Positions 1 through 10,189 of a DNA stretch of 64,000 nt are shown one piece after another. The notes beneath the pieces are model-generated. The model did no database searches, was not told the DNA's origin, and worked only from the letters and a program-made list of their open reading frames with translations. Source of the stretch: Oncomelania hupensis. Taxonomy: Eukaryota > Mollusca > Gastropoda > Littorinimorpha > Pomatiopsidae. A program made the position numbers and the translations under genes. Positions within the stretch are counted from its first letter, which is position 1. Each line of letters begins with the position of its first letter. The DNA lies in NCBI GenBank assembly GCA_036898135.1, contig CM072513.1, forward strand, positions 32,339,946 to 32,403,945, in the 5' to 3' direction.

Positions 1-358
1 TTTCCGTTTCTTCACCACTGTGAGCAGGTCATCGTGTTGTCCAATGTCTTGTGTGATGGTCTGTCGGACTTCGTTGTTGGTGATGTGCTGGGTATAAGAA
101 ATGCCCAGAAGTCTTCTGTAGCACCTCATCTCCATACTTTGTATTCTTCGTTGTTTATCTGCTTTGAGAGTCCATGTTTCGCAAGCATATAGGTAGATGG
201 AATTGACAAGGGAACGCAACAGCCTTACCTTGGAATGTAGACCGATGGTCCTGTCTTTCCACCTTGTCAGGGCCGCAGTTGTTTGTGCGATCCTGGAGAG
301 GACTTCCTGTCGGGACCCACTGACTGATACAATGACTCCTAAATATTTGAAGCTATGT
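1..358 (-). mobile_element. RTE-like LINE (family A) 3' part of ORF2, cut by window edge
   Basis: On the minus strand this encodes the region after the reverse transcriptase (RT) core: the YLGAI segment, the conserved stretch with TW...[17 protein letters not shown], and the segment ending at KKRK. At least eight other copies in the window share it (for example 14545-15525 plus and 46465-50908 minus). The reading frame is broken, so it is a dead copy. Homology stops near 358; the other end lies outside the window. The clade (RTE-like) is judged from sequence character only. Confidence 0.8.
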
Positions 359-569
359 TTATGTACTTGGGTTTTCTTTTTGATTGTCTGACAATTTGTG
401 CAGTCCGCGCTGAGGACGTGTTTTTGTTTGTTTGTGTGTTTGTATTCCTCTTTTGGTTTTGTGACATTGTGCTTTTGTTAATTGTGAAAGAAGTCGTAGC
501 TTGAAATAGTAATACACGTATTATCTCTTTAATTGTCCCTTTTCTCTTGATGGTCAGGAAAAAATTCCC

Positions 570-655
570 ACATTTTATCTTGTCTACCGCGGGAATCGAA
601 TCTGGGACATCGGTGTGTCAGACGAACGCTCTACCACTTGAGTTACGGCGGTGGT
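570..655 (-). repeat. tRNA-derived SINE head or tRNA pseudogene
   Basis: Read on the minus strand there is an A-box-like segment (AACTCAAGTGGTAGAGCG) and a B-box-like segment (GATTCGATTCCC) at tRNA-like spacing. The arms do not fold into a clean cloverleaf, and the sequence runs on without a tRNA end. I take it as the pol III head of a SINE, not a working tRNA gene. It abuts the (GA)n array at 659-738. Confidence 0.5.
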
Positions 656-656
656 T

Positions 657-658
<2 letters not shown>

Positions 659-738
<80 letters not shown>
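659..738. repeat. (GA)n microsatellite
   Basis: Uninterrupted GA dinucleotide repeat of about 80 bp. Open frames of alternating Arg-Glu or Leu-Ser across it are artefacts. Confidence 0.97.
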
Positions 739-741
<3 letters not shown>

Positions 742-814
742 ACGCTACATTGTTGATTGGTTGTTGTTGTATATGCAGATCAGGCTAATCACAGGGGCAA
801 TAACAATATAGAAT

Positions 815-1287
815 GGATCCTCAATAGCACAGTGGTAGTGGATCCTCGATAGCAAAGCGGTATCAGCCTCATTTTATACTAACTGCACGTTGAGAGATTT
901 TAAAGGTTGACACATAGCATGTAGGCTTACTACTAGACTTGCGATGGTGTGAAACCGAGAGAGGTTAGACATACAGCTAGCTAACTTCCCATTAAGACAG
1001 ACCGACATTTGTCCAGCTGTTGTTTGTATTGATGTAGGTACGTTAGTCGGCCCTAGTTATGACAACACGAACCGAAAGTCGTTTTAGGAACGAAAGATAC
1101 CGAAATACAAGCAATTATCAGTACAACACTTTAGTCTTATCAGACTATTTGTAACCACGGGCCACCACAAGAAGAATGTATATTAGGAAATAGTTGGTAG
1201 ATCTATAGAGTATAATTATATGATAACATACAACTGCGCTACCCCTCCGCTATCGGGGATCCACTACCCCTTTGCTATCGGAGATCT
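815..1287. mobile_element. Putative MITE with double-unit inverted ends
   Basis: The ends (815-865 and about 1232-1287) are imperfect inverted repeats of about 50 bp. Each arm holds two copies of a unit with the core GGATCC-C-ATAGC-AAG-GGTAGT. The interior (866-1230) has no coding potential. No target duplication could be fixed, so the exact termini and superfamily are uncertain. Confidence 0.5.
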
Positions 1288-1614
1288 ACTAATTAAGTCC
1301 CAAGGTACGCTCTTCTTGGTTAATGCGCATGTGGTGTAACGAAGAAATTCCGCTTTAGTTATGGTATCATTCTATATAGCGAGCCCAGTCTGCAGTTCCT
1401 TCTAGTAGACACAGTGGGTTTAGTGTTCAAGCTGATTCCTGGGTACCAGCAAGAAGTGTATTGCAGTGTTGGGTTGATAGTGGTCTGTTTATGCTACATA
1501 TCTGTTTATGAAACAAGAGGAGGTGGGGGGGAGGCGGATAGCGGGGTGCGGCGCCTAGATAGTGTCTTTCTATACTTATATACTAAATATATAGAGAGCG
1601 ATGTTCAAAGCGTC

Positions 1615-1742
1615 GGCGTCTCTCGCATTCAAATACGGGCGCCTGTGGGTTATATCTACATCAGTACTTGTGTACCTATTGTATCGACCAGCGCCTTGAG
1701 CAGCTTTTGAGCTGGAAAACGCGCTGTATGACAGTGATAAAA
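1615..1742 (+). repeat. SINE 3' fragment (GCGCT-tail family)
   Basis: Contains the 3' signature CCAGCGCCTTGAGCAGC...GAGCTGGAAAA.GCGCT, shared with copies at 8000-8312, 15840-15960 and 31985-32615. This copy is degenerate, with ACGCGCTGTATGACAG in place of GCGCTATATAAGA. Confidence 0.65.
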
Positions 1743-2085
1743 TAGATGTTAACAAAATAAATATTGTGCGATTGATGTTTTTTTGCAATGGAAGATGACA
1801 CGGTGCAGTCTTTATTAATAACCTTTTGATGAAATTGAGGTCTCATTAATATTTATCGCTGCTGATTACAAAAAGTGGACTCAGATTGTGGACCGTGCAT
1901 GCACGAGTAGAATTCTTCATGTAGAATTGTGAGAGTTGACTGCAACTCAATAAGATTATTCGTGATGCTGGATTTTACATTAATTTTCTCTCTATATATT
2001 TGTATAGCTATTACAGGTATTAGTATTGCTACTTTTCTGTTTGTGCTGTTATGGATTGTGGAGCGAGTGAGAAGGAGCGGAGGGG

Positions 2086-2196
<111 letters not shown>

Positions 2197-2689
2197 AACA
2201 TTGAAATTGAAAGCAACTATCGGAATACTATTGAAACGGGGAACAAACACATCATTATGCAAGAGGTAATTTTATTACGAATCAGTTAAAAAAAATAACT
2301 TAAAGCATTATCACAGACTTCAAAGCAAACATTACAAGGAAAACATTGTTGTTAGCTGAATTTCAATCAATCAATCAATCATTCAAAGGACTAACCTTTT
2401 CCTGAAAAAAGGGCCATAGAACAAAAAAAGAACATAAGTACTGTAAATTATAAAAGCACTTTTTGGTTTCTTAGTCAATCTCGCGTTCACCCGAAATACT
2501 TTAAAAAATGGTCATGCAATACTCAGGGAATATCCCATAATGTACTAAATTACTTTCTTCACTGGACCCAGTAATAACGACTTGATATGGATTTCCTCAT
2601 GTTATATACTGAGCCAATTAAGTTAATCGTTTGCAAAATCTGTTTAAAAAAACAACAACATAGAAACTTGGCAAAGCTAAAATTACCTA

Positions 2690-2945
2690 ATTAATGGTCT
2701 GTTAAAAATTCTGTCACATAATTAATCATCTGTTACAACATCCGCGTCAAAAGAAAACAGAATCTTGCTAAAGTCACTATTAAGCTTTCATGAGTAATGA
2801 TCTGTTACAAATCAGTCATATAATAATTAATATCTGTTACAACATCAGCTTCAAAAGAAAACAGAATCTTGCTAAAGCGAATATTACCTGATTATTGCAT
2901 TCATAATCTGTTAACGTTACAAACTCAGTCACATAAAGAATAAAA
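2690..2945. repeat. Degenerate tandem repeat, unit about 105 bp
   Basis: Two copies, and part of a third, of a unit containing ATCTGTTACAACATC and AAAACAGAATCTTGCTAAAG (about 2725-2780 and 2834-2885; a partial from about 2905). The flanks 2205-2690 and 2945-3239 are AT-rich and featureless. Confidence 0.6.
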
Positions 2946-3249
2946 AAAGATAATCCTATAAAATAATCTCCGTTTTCTTGACATACTTCGTTATATTAAC
3001 AAAAGTCACGTGAATGTTGGTCTACACAATCGATTTCTCACTTTTTTTGTCCCAAAACCCTAACTATAATTTGAATGAAAGTATGTATTAATTACAAGTA
3101 TTATACCATTTAGTTATATTTTAATTTTATTTTGACACATTGAACGTTGCATACTAAACAATTAAATGCTAACTGTAAGTCAACAAAAACTGCAATAAAC
3201 AAAATATAAACCTATATTTTTATATTATCCGTTTTTAGCCTAATAGATC

Positions 3250-3486
3250 CTACCCCATAACTCGAAGGTCGTTGGGGCACCAAAGATGGTCGTTTAACGA
3301 GCGAACTCCACCTTTCTCTGTCAAATTCCGATGGTATGGCCAAGTCACCACAGCATCAGGCCTTGCAAAGACCATCCTGCAGGGCACGGTGCAAGGAGGA
3401 AGAAGAAGAAGGAGACAGAACATGGCGTAGGGGGGGGGGAGTAGCAACATTTAAGAATGGACTGGGTGAAGCCATGAGGGTTGCTG
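3250..3486. mobile_element. Twin-primed (internally inverted) family-A LINE insertion
   Basis: 3250-3321 is the last 70 bp of family A on the minus strand (ending GTGCCCCAACGACC...GAGTTATGGGGTAG). 3322-3486 is the segment just upstream of it in the element, but on the plus strand. In intact copies the two ends are adjacent (GTTGCTG then AGGACAGAG), so only about 2 bp is lost at the switch. The insertion is flanked by a perfect 10-bp target duplication, CTAATAGATC, at 3240-3249 and 3487-3496. This is the classic result of twin priming during target-primed reverse transcription. Confidence 0.88.
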
Positions 3487-3724
3487 CTAATAGATCAATG
3501 AACTATTATTTAATTTGCATCTTATTTTGGTGTAACAACTTGCACTGTATGTTCACACGAAGAAGAAAAGATCGTCATCAGCATAATGCAGCAACGGAGG
3601 GAGAGGGAAGGGTGGGGGTGAGGGAGGGAAGGTAAAAGAAATTCAAAAGGCATAACATGATAATCCAAGCAATCGACAAATTTAATGCAAACAAGCCAAA
3701 CAAAACACATCGCACAGCTTTAAA

Positions 3725-3727
<3 letters not shown>

Positions 3728-3792
<65 letters not shown>

Positions 3793-3793
3793 G
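3728..3793. repeat. (CAA)n microsatellite
   Basis: About 66 bp of ACA/CAA trinucleotide repeat. The surrounding 3500-4137 holds no gene I can support. Confidence 0.95.
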
Positions 3794-4137
3794 CATGCAG
3801 ACCATTGAGCAACCAACTTTGGAATTGCATTAATCCCACTCAGAGAAAAACAGGATTTGGTGACTTTTAGTTTCCTAGTAAAAAGGTCAAAATATTATAC
3901 TTCACACGCTCACACTTCAAACCATCAAATGGCATTCTAGATGCGGGCTACTGATCACTAATACTATTGCTCAACCTGGAGCAAACGATGGATATAATCA
4001 AATAATTAATCATGAATAAGACAAATTAACATTATGAAAAAAACACGATATTCAAAACGTCATATTGTTTCAAAATAAAATAAAATAGAATTATCTTACC
4101 TTAACTTAACCTAACTTAAATTTAATTTAAAATACAA

Positions 4138-4142
4138 TACAA

Positions 4143-4210
<68 letters not shown>
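4138..4210. repeat. (AAAT)n microsatellite
   Basis: About 70 bp of AATA tetranucleotide repeat. The following 4211-4535 has no recognisable gene. Confidence 0.95.
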
Positions 4211-4211
<1 letters not shown>

Positions 4212-4530
4212 AAATGTAACAATTTAAAAACAAACATTTACATCAATTTAAGGCATTCATCTCAGTCCATTGAAATTTCTTTGTCGTTGTTGCTGCGCAT
4301 TCGCCGTGACGCCATTGCTGATGACGTAAACAGTATCTTGTGGTCATTCCTGGCTTCAAACAGTTCTGGGAGGATTTAATCTTTTCTTCTTTCCTTGAAG
4401 GACCAGCCGCGCTCTGCACTACCTGGCCTGTTGGTGGCTAAATTTCCAGCAAGATCTCAACCAGCGAGTTTGGGACTGGCTGCAAACACACAAGCAAACG
4501 CACAAAACATAAGTAAAGGGTAAAGACATT

Positions 4531-4537
<7 letters not shown>

Positions 4538-4606
<69 letters not shown>

Positions 4607-4692
4607 CAGAGACAGAGAGAACCTATATTTTTGGAACTTTGAAACTTTTATATTATGGATAAAGATTTTAGACTAATTATAAAGTCTAATTT

Positions 4693-4780
<88 letters not shown>
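4538..4780. repeat. Two (GA)n arrays with a (GACA)n segment
   Basis: 4538-4588 is (GA)n running into (GACA)n to 4618; 4698-4780 is a second (GA)n of about 83 bp. Frames reading SLSLS or ERERE through them are not genes. Confidence 0.95.
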
Positions 4781-4783
<3 letters not shown>

Positions 4784-5159
4784 TTGTCAATATCTCTCAC
4801 AAGAACGGACCTATCAGTTTTCGGATTTCTAATCCAACGAATTCGATTATAATCAATTTCGAACGTAAAACTGAAATTTGTTAAGTGTTCGATAACTAGG
4901 ACAAACTGAGAAAGGAAAAAAGAAGATGGAACATAAAATACAAACAAACAAAACAATTTGTTACAAAAAATAATACTAAAAATAAAATAAAATAAAATAA
5001 AATAATAGTAACATAAAATAAACAGCATCAGTAAGGAATAATCGAAGAAGAAAAAAAAAACGTTTTGCAAGACAATTTGTACAGCAGATCACGTAAGCTA
5101 ATCATCACAGTGATTATGCAGACCGACAAGTACATTCAAACTATAACGCATATTATGGA

Positions 5160-5224
5160 TAAGAAGTTAGTTACATGTACTAACCTGGGCCTTGTCCAGT
5201 CGTAAGGCCACCCTCGGCAGGCTT
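5160..5224 (-). other. 3' UTR start with possible 3'-UTR splice donor
   Basis: On the minus strand, about 40 nt after the stop codon, GGCCCAG is followed by GTTAGT, a plausible splice donor. No AATAAA is visible in the next roughly 170 bp, so the 3' UTR may be spliced. Weak evidence. Confidence 0.3.
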
Positions 5225-6880
5225 CTAGCCGTAAAGTTGATATGCATACTCCAAGGCGTCTTCATAGGCCTCTGTCAAGTCCTCAGCAGCTTCCTCGGCA
5301 ACTTCGCCGGCCTCTTCGGCAGCTTCGTCAGCGTCATCACCAGCCTCTTCTTCGGTCTCCGTCATGTCGTCGGCAGCGTCTGCAGCATTTTCTAAAATTT
5401 CTTCCAGGCCCTCAGCGGCGTCGTCGGTAGCTTCTTCTCCAGTCTCCATCATGTCTTCGGCAGCATCTGCAGCATTTTCTATAAATTCTTCTAGGCCTTC
5501 GGCGGCGTCTTCGGCATCTTCCTGTCCGGCCTCGGCCATGTCTTCGGCAGCCTCCGCAGCATTTTCGGCAGCTTCCTCTTCGCCCTCCGCCAGGTCTTCT
5601 GCAGCCTCTGCAACATTTTCGATAATTTCTTCAATGACTTCGGCGCCATCTTCGGCAGCTTCCTGTCCGGCTTCGGCAGCATCTGCAGCATTTTCGATCA
5701 TTTCTTCTATGACATCGGCGGTGTCATCTGCAGCTTCCTGTCCGGCCTCGGCCACGTCTTCGGCAATCTCCGCGGCATTTTCATGAGCTTCTTCTGCAGT
5801 TTCTGCGGCATTCTCAATAGCTTCTTCGGCAGCTTCCTCTCCAGCTTCAGCCATATCTTCGGCAGCCTCGGCGGCATCTTCGAGGACGTCTTCCATAAAC
5901 TCCGCAGCATTTTCGAGATTTTCCTCGGCTGCATCTTCAGCAGGTTCATCGTATGCTTCCGTCACATCTTCGGCAGCCTCGGCCTCATCTTCGACGTTTT
6001 CAAGGATCTCCTCGGCAGCTTCAATAATGTCTTCAGCAGCTTTTCCAGCATTGCGTTTTAACCGTTTGCCAAAAGTTTGTTCTGCCGCGTCTTCTGCAGC
6101 ATCCTCGATGTTTTCGACAGCATCTTCTACGGCGTCATCTGCATCATCAACAGCGTCCTCTAAAGCTTCATCGGCGTTTTCGGCAGTTTCAGCAGCATTT
6201 TCTTGAGCCTCTTCAGCAGCCTCGGTGGCGTCTTCAAAAGCCTCCTCTACAGCTTCCGCTTCGTTTTCAGCAGCCTCTTCTGCAGCTTCGGCAATGTTCT
6301 CAGTGGCGTCATCGGCAATTTCGGCAATATTTTCTTGAACTTCTTCTACTGCCTCTGCGGCGCCTTCAAGAACCTCTTCTACATATTCTGTGGCAATTTC
6401 GGCTGCTTCTTCGGCATTCTCCTGGTTGTTTTCGCCAGCCTCTTCTGCAGCCTCGGCTGCGTTCTCAGCGGCTTCTTCGGCAACTTCTGCAGCATTTTCG
6501 AGAACCTCCTCTACAACTTCTGCAGCATTTTCAGCAGCCTCTTCGGCAGCCTCGGCATCGTTTTCTTGAGCATCTTCAGCAGTCTCAGTAGCGGCTTCGA
6601 GAGCCTCCTCCACAGCATCTGCAGTGTTTTCAGCAGTGTCTTCGACAGCTTCGCCGAAGTTTTCAGCAGCCTCTTCTGCGTTTTCGGCAACCTCCTCTGC
6701 GGCGTCATCGGCTTTGTCTAGAACTTCTTCTAAGGCCTCAGCAGCTTTTTCTGAAGCTTTTCTTGCCATAGCATTAGGCCATCTGACATGAGGAATGACA
6801 GCGGCATTCGATGTTCCCTCCATCGACAGCAGTGCAGCGACCAATGTCAGCAGCGACAGCATCAACGTTGATTTGTTCAT
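5225..6880 (-). CDS. Secreted Ala/Glu-rich 11-residue-repeat protein with internal furin site
   Basis: One uninterrupted frame of 551 codons. Residues 1-26 form a signal peptide (basic start, hydrophobic LMLSLLTLVAALLSM, likely cleavage after SNA). After a short linker (AVIPHVRWPNAMARKASEK) the rest is almost only Ala, Glu, Asp and Val. Long parts fall into 11-residue units such as AAEVAEEAAEN and AAEAAEEAGEN, a hendecad pattern expected to give long acidic amphipathic helices or coiled coil. The run is broken at 268-277 by QTFGKRLKRN; RLKR (273-276) fits the furin consensus R-X-K/R-R, suggesting a precursor cut into two acidic chains. The start is chosen for the signal peptide, the GCC-ATG-A context and the TATA box about 210 bp upstream. 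The end is EYAYQLYG then TAG. I recognise no family. The 11-mer periodicity resembles LEA group 3 or type I antifreeze proteins, but the composition (very acidic, Lys-poor) does not match; shell-matrix or mucus roles are only guesses. Confidence 0.85.
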   Translation of the reverse strand: MNKSTLMLSLLTLVAALLSMEGTSNAAVIPHVRWPNAMARKASEKAAEALEEVLDKADDAAEEVAENAEEAAENFGEAVEDTAENTADAVEEALEAATETAEDAQENDAEAAEEAAENAAEVVEEVLENAAEVAEEAAENAAEAAEEAGENNQENAEEAAEIATEYVEEVLEGAAEAVEEVQENIAEIADDATENIAEAAEEAAENEAEAVEEAFEDATEAAEEAQENAAETAENADEALEDAVDDADDAVEDAVENIEDAAEDAAEQTFGKRLKRNAGKAAEDIIEAAEEILENVEDEAEAAEDVTEAYDEPAEDAAEENLENAAEFMEDVLEDAAEAAEDMAEAGEEAAEEAIENAAETAEEAHENAAEIAEDVAEAGQEAADDTADVIEEMIENAADAAEAGQEAAEDGAEVIEEIIENVAEAAEDLAEGEEEAAENAAEAAEDMAEAGQEDAEDAAEGLEEFIENAADAAEDMMETGEEATDDAAEGLEEILENAADAADDMTETEEEAGDDADEAAEEAGEVAEEAAEDLTEAYEDALEYAYQLYG

Positions 6881-7086
6881 GGCGATAGTTTTAAGAATTG
6901 TCGGCAGAAGATCTCGAAAATAAGAGAGTTCGTAATGGTATGATGTGAAGTTTGAAGTTTCTTAGTCCGTTACAGATGTTACATATAGAGATGTAGACTA
7001 CGGCTGATAGTTCTTGGTAGCCCGTTCGTAATTGTTCCTTGAAGTTGCTTGGTTGAAAGTCTGTGTGAAGAGACGAGTTTCGGCAG

Positions 7087-7094
7087 TATTTATA
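7087..7094 (-). promoter_or_regulatory. TATA box of the Ala/Glu-rich gene
   Basis: TATAAATA on the minus strand, 207 bp before the start codon at 6880. Transcription would start near 7055-7063, giving a 5' UTR of about 180 nt if unspliced. A TGACGTT half-CRE-like site lies about 35 bp further upstream (near 7128). Confidence 0.6.
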
Positions 7095-7115
7095 CTTCAC
7101 ACCGTCCCGGAACAA

Positions 7116-7990
7116 AATTAGCCTAGCAACGTCACACTCATCACGAATGGATTGCGACGTTGCATAACAAAGTCATCAGGATAGCATGAGGTGAGAGAGA
7201 AAAAAAAAACATTCCACGGCAAGACAGTCCTATGCTAATCGTGGATTGATAGCGTAAATGAATTGTTTCCCCTTACCCCCCGCCACCCCTCCTCCCCCTC
7301 ACCCCCCACCCACCTCGAGGTATTTCCTGTCTTGTCACCGGACATAAACATGCGTGATCATGACGCATTGGGACGAACTACATCGTACCGGTATGAGACC
7401 TAGACCGTCTCTTGAACACAGCCTACGTATGGCGCATTGCTACTATGTTTTATGTGTATCTGGTGAAATCAAGTTACATACGTGTGTCGGTATCATGAGG
7501 ACGCGCTTACAAGAACTTGATGAACGATGCGTAGCTTTACGTACATTTGAGGAACTGTGACTCATGAACTTTTTTTACATAGCACTCTCTCCATGAAAAC
7601 AGCTTTACGTGGCCTTATTAAATTATGCCAGAAAAGAAAATACCACAGTTTGGTACGTACATGCAATCAATTATAGGTATTTGAACGATCGAGAGAATGC
7701 TGTCGACAGCAGTCGTATTACTCTTATTCCTCATATATATCTTAAACACGCATACACACATGGATGTTGGGCTTTTAATCAAAACGGGGCATTGGGGACA
7801 AATGCAACCAAAAACACATGAAACACTGGTAAATCTACACGTCGTTCAGTTTATCAGTGCACGAAATTACGCAGAACATTTTTTCCCCTTAATTTCTTCC
7901 TCGCGAATGTAAAATGTGGTATACATTTCACCAAATCGATGTGTTAAGAGAAGCCGACTCTACTTTCTTTGCAGCACACGTCTTGTCGGG
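7116..7990. other. No supported gene; C-rich tract at 7270-7320
   Basis: Contains a pyrimidine-rich, C-run-rich stretch (7267-7318). Short open frames here have no coding character. Confidence 0.5.
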
Positions 7991-7999
7991 CTTGGCACG

Positions 8000-8312
8000 A
8001 AGTAGTGTTAAAGGAACATAGGCTAAAATAGTTGCCGGTTCGATTCCCGGTGGCCCGGACATAAACATTGGGTGTGAGCACTGGCCATCTTACTGTTGCT
8101 ATTAGTCTGAGGATTATTTCAGTGTATAGTTTTCCCTTCTTGGCCCCATCCTCGGTCGCCTTGGATTGTGCTCAGTCGTTTGAGCGGCAGGCTGTGCGTT
8201 CAAGGCAGCAAGTACACGTCTCGGGCGGTTTAAGTTAGATCCTGTATCGGCCAGCGCCTTGAGCAGCTCTTGAGCTGAAAAAGCGCTAAATAATAACGGT
8301 AAAATCAATAGT
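8000..8312 (+). repeat. tRNA-derived SINE (GCGCT-tail family)
   Basis: A B-box-like GGTTCGATTCCCGG at about 8037-8050 near the 5' part, then a body ending GGCCAGCGCCTTGAGCAGC, TTGAGCTGAAAAAGCGCT. The same body appears on the minus strand at 31985-32338. Confidence 0.7.
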
Positions 8313-8577
8313 TTTAACGGAGCATCATCCGTGGAAGATTTGAATTAGTTGTTTCTTTGTGTAAATGCTTGGTAAAAAAATATTGAGTAGCCAGTTTGTA
8401 ATTGAAAGTGCACTATACATGATAAGGAACACAATATATACTGTATTGCTTTTTTGTGATTCGAATAAAGCGAATTGCTTAAAGAGCTGATTTTGTTCTT
8501 AGAAAAAATAGAAAAAAAAGATAATAATAAGTAATAATAAAAATAATAATAAAGTACCGGATGCTATGTACGCGCTT

Positions 8578-8600
8578 CCCCCCCCCCCCCCCCCCCCCCC
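8578..8600. repeat. Poly(C) tract
   Basis: A run of about 22 C. Similar C or G runs occur at about 21241, 22731, 23415 and 55755. The flanks 8340-8790 show no gene. Confidence 0.9.
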
Positions 8601-8795
8601 AAATACCAACCAGGCTCAAAGCGTGGCGATCTGTATCAACATACACGATCACATGTTTCACTCACTCTCACACACAAAACAAGCACATCTATCGTTTAAG
8701 CATGTGGTGTAAAGGTAGGAAGATCGCTATCAGAAGACGGAAAGTAAATCGAATTTGTATTTTTGAAATTTTAGATACCAATACCATTATTGAAA

Positions 8796-8797
<2 letters not shown>

Positions 8798-8893
<96 letters not shown>

Positions 8894-8897
8894 CAAC

Positions 8898-8977
<80 letters not shown>
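8798..8977. repeat. (AAT)n microsatellite
   Basis: About 180 bp of ATA/AAT trinucleotide repeat with a short CAACAACAA interruption. Poly-Asn or poly-Ile frames over it are artefacts. Confidence 0.97.
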
Positions 8978-8979
<2 letters not shown>

Positions 8980-9284
8980 TTAAAAAAAATAAAAATTAAA
9001 ATTACAGCCCTATTCTTTGACATTTAAATGATTGGATTATACGTTACACAAATATTACGTAAATATTGTTATGTGGAAGAGGAAGGGGACCCTTAATTTG
9101 CGACCCCTGACAGTAACGATCATCGTTGTTGATTTTGGAAGTGGTGACGATAGGGATTTGAACACTGAACACGATACTAATCTCTTTAAATCACAGCGAC
9201 ATCAACAGCAGAATGTAGACCTGCGAGGGTGGAGGTGTGGGTAGTAGGGTGTGTATGGGGAAGGAAGAGTGCAGCCAAGCATCA

Positions 9285-9365
9285 GAGAGAGAGACAGACA
9301 GACAGACAGGCAGAGAGAGACAGAGAGAGAGACAGAGAGAGACAGAGACAGAGAGAGACAGAGTA
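9285..9365. repeat. (GACA)/(GA) mixed microsatellite
   Basis: GACA and GA units interleaved over about 80 bp. Confidence 0.9.
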
Positions 9366-9727
9366 TCGCTGAAAAGTGTAGCAAGCTCATGCTGGTCTAA
9401 CATACTTATACTCAGAATGACTACACAGCAGCTCGATCCGTGGCCCTGAAACATAGGTCATGAGCCCCGACCTGTCACGAACCTTACCTGGTCATGTACT
9501 AAGGTTGTCACGTGTCGTTCATCGTTGGTGTCGTCATACTATACGATAATTCGGGGAATTCACGGCGTAGGATGTTAATCAGATTTATGTAATGAACTAT
9601 CCTTTTTATTTTTCTTGTTTTGTTGTTGTTGTTGCTGGTCGTTGTTTTATAGGAGATATATCATGATTTTGGGGTTGAGGATAGGAACAAAGAAGGGGGT
9701 TGGTTAAGAGGAGAAAGATGACGAGAA

Positions 9728-9728
9728 G

Positions 9729-9756
<28 letters not shown>
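9728..9756. repeat. (GT)n microsatellite
   Basis: About 28 bp of GT. The open frame running through it to 10182 has no other support. Confidence 0.9.
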
Positions 9757-9759
<3 letters not shown>

Positions 9760-10054
9760 TGCGAGCGTCAGCCTACCGTAGGTTCCCAAGTACTTGGTAA
9801 GTTTTTTCACCGGGGTTCTGAGTTACCGTTTCGTTGTGAGTTACTTTTTCCTATGAACTCACAACGTCAAACTCATAAATCACGTAATCAGATCGTAACT
9901 AACATCGCCATGCAAATATTTCAACTAACTCAGAATAACGTCAGAGTGTCATTCATACACACACACACATATACACACACTTCGAGAGCAGAATTTTCAT
10001 CTCATAGCTCTCTCTTCAATTGCCTCATTAAGTTTTTGACCTTTTGTGACCTCA

Positions 10055-10184
10055 AATCTGATTGGTCTTCGTATGGAAAGACACGAGCGGCTAAACCAAT
10101 CAACAGAGTTGTCCAACACAGAATGCCCGCCAAAGTTGTCACGCCACATCGTGATCTAGAAATCCGTGCAGCGTGCTGCTAAAG
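10055..10184 (+). promoter_or_regulatory. Possible CCAAT promoter and non-coding first exon
   Basis: ATTGG (about 10061) and CCAAT (about 10095) lie 35 bp apart, followed by a GC-richer stretch ending in AAAG then GTAAGA, a good splice donor at about 10184. No downstream coding exon could be tied to it in 10.2-13 kb. It may be a chance cluster. Confidence 0.25.
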
Positions 10185-10189
10185 GTAAG

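Noticed and set aside
547..756. Open frames of alternating Arg-Glu or Leu-Ser (also at 1929-2262, 4648-5070, 38947-39205, 49734-50024)
   Set aside because: They are translations of (GA)n/(CT)n microsatellites; no flanking coding signal.
5242..6721. Plus-strand and shifted minus frames of 60-172 aa across the Ala/Glu gene
   Set aside because: Shadows caused by the strongly biased GCN/GAN codons of the real minus-strand gene; they lack a start context and signal peptide.
5225..6880. LEA group 3 or type I antifreeze protein
   Set aside because: Shares 11-residue periodicity and Ala richness, but is extremely acidic, lacks the Lys/Thr positions of those families, and is secreted with a furin site. 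Kept as an unnamed protein.
8787..9023. Poly-Asn or poly-Ile frames (also 23914-24369, 28355-28682; poly-His at 33246-33461)
   Set aside because: Trinucleotide microsatellites; open on both strands at once.
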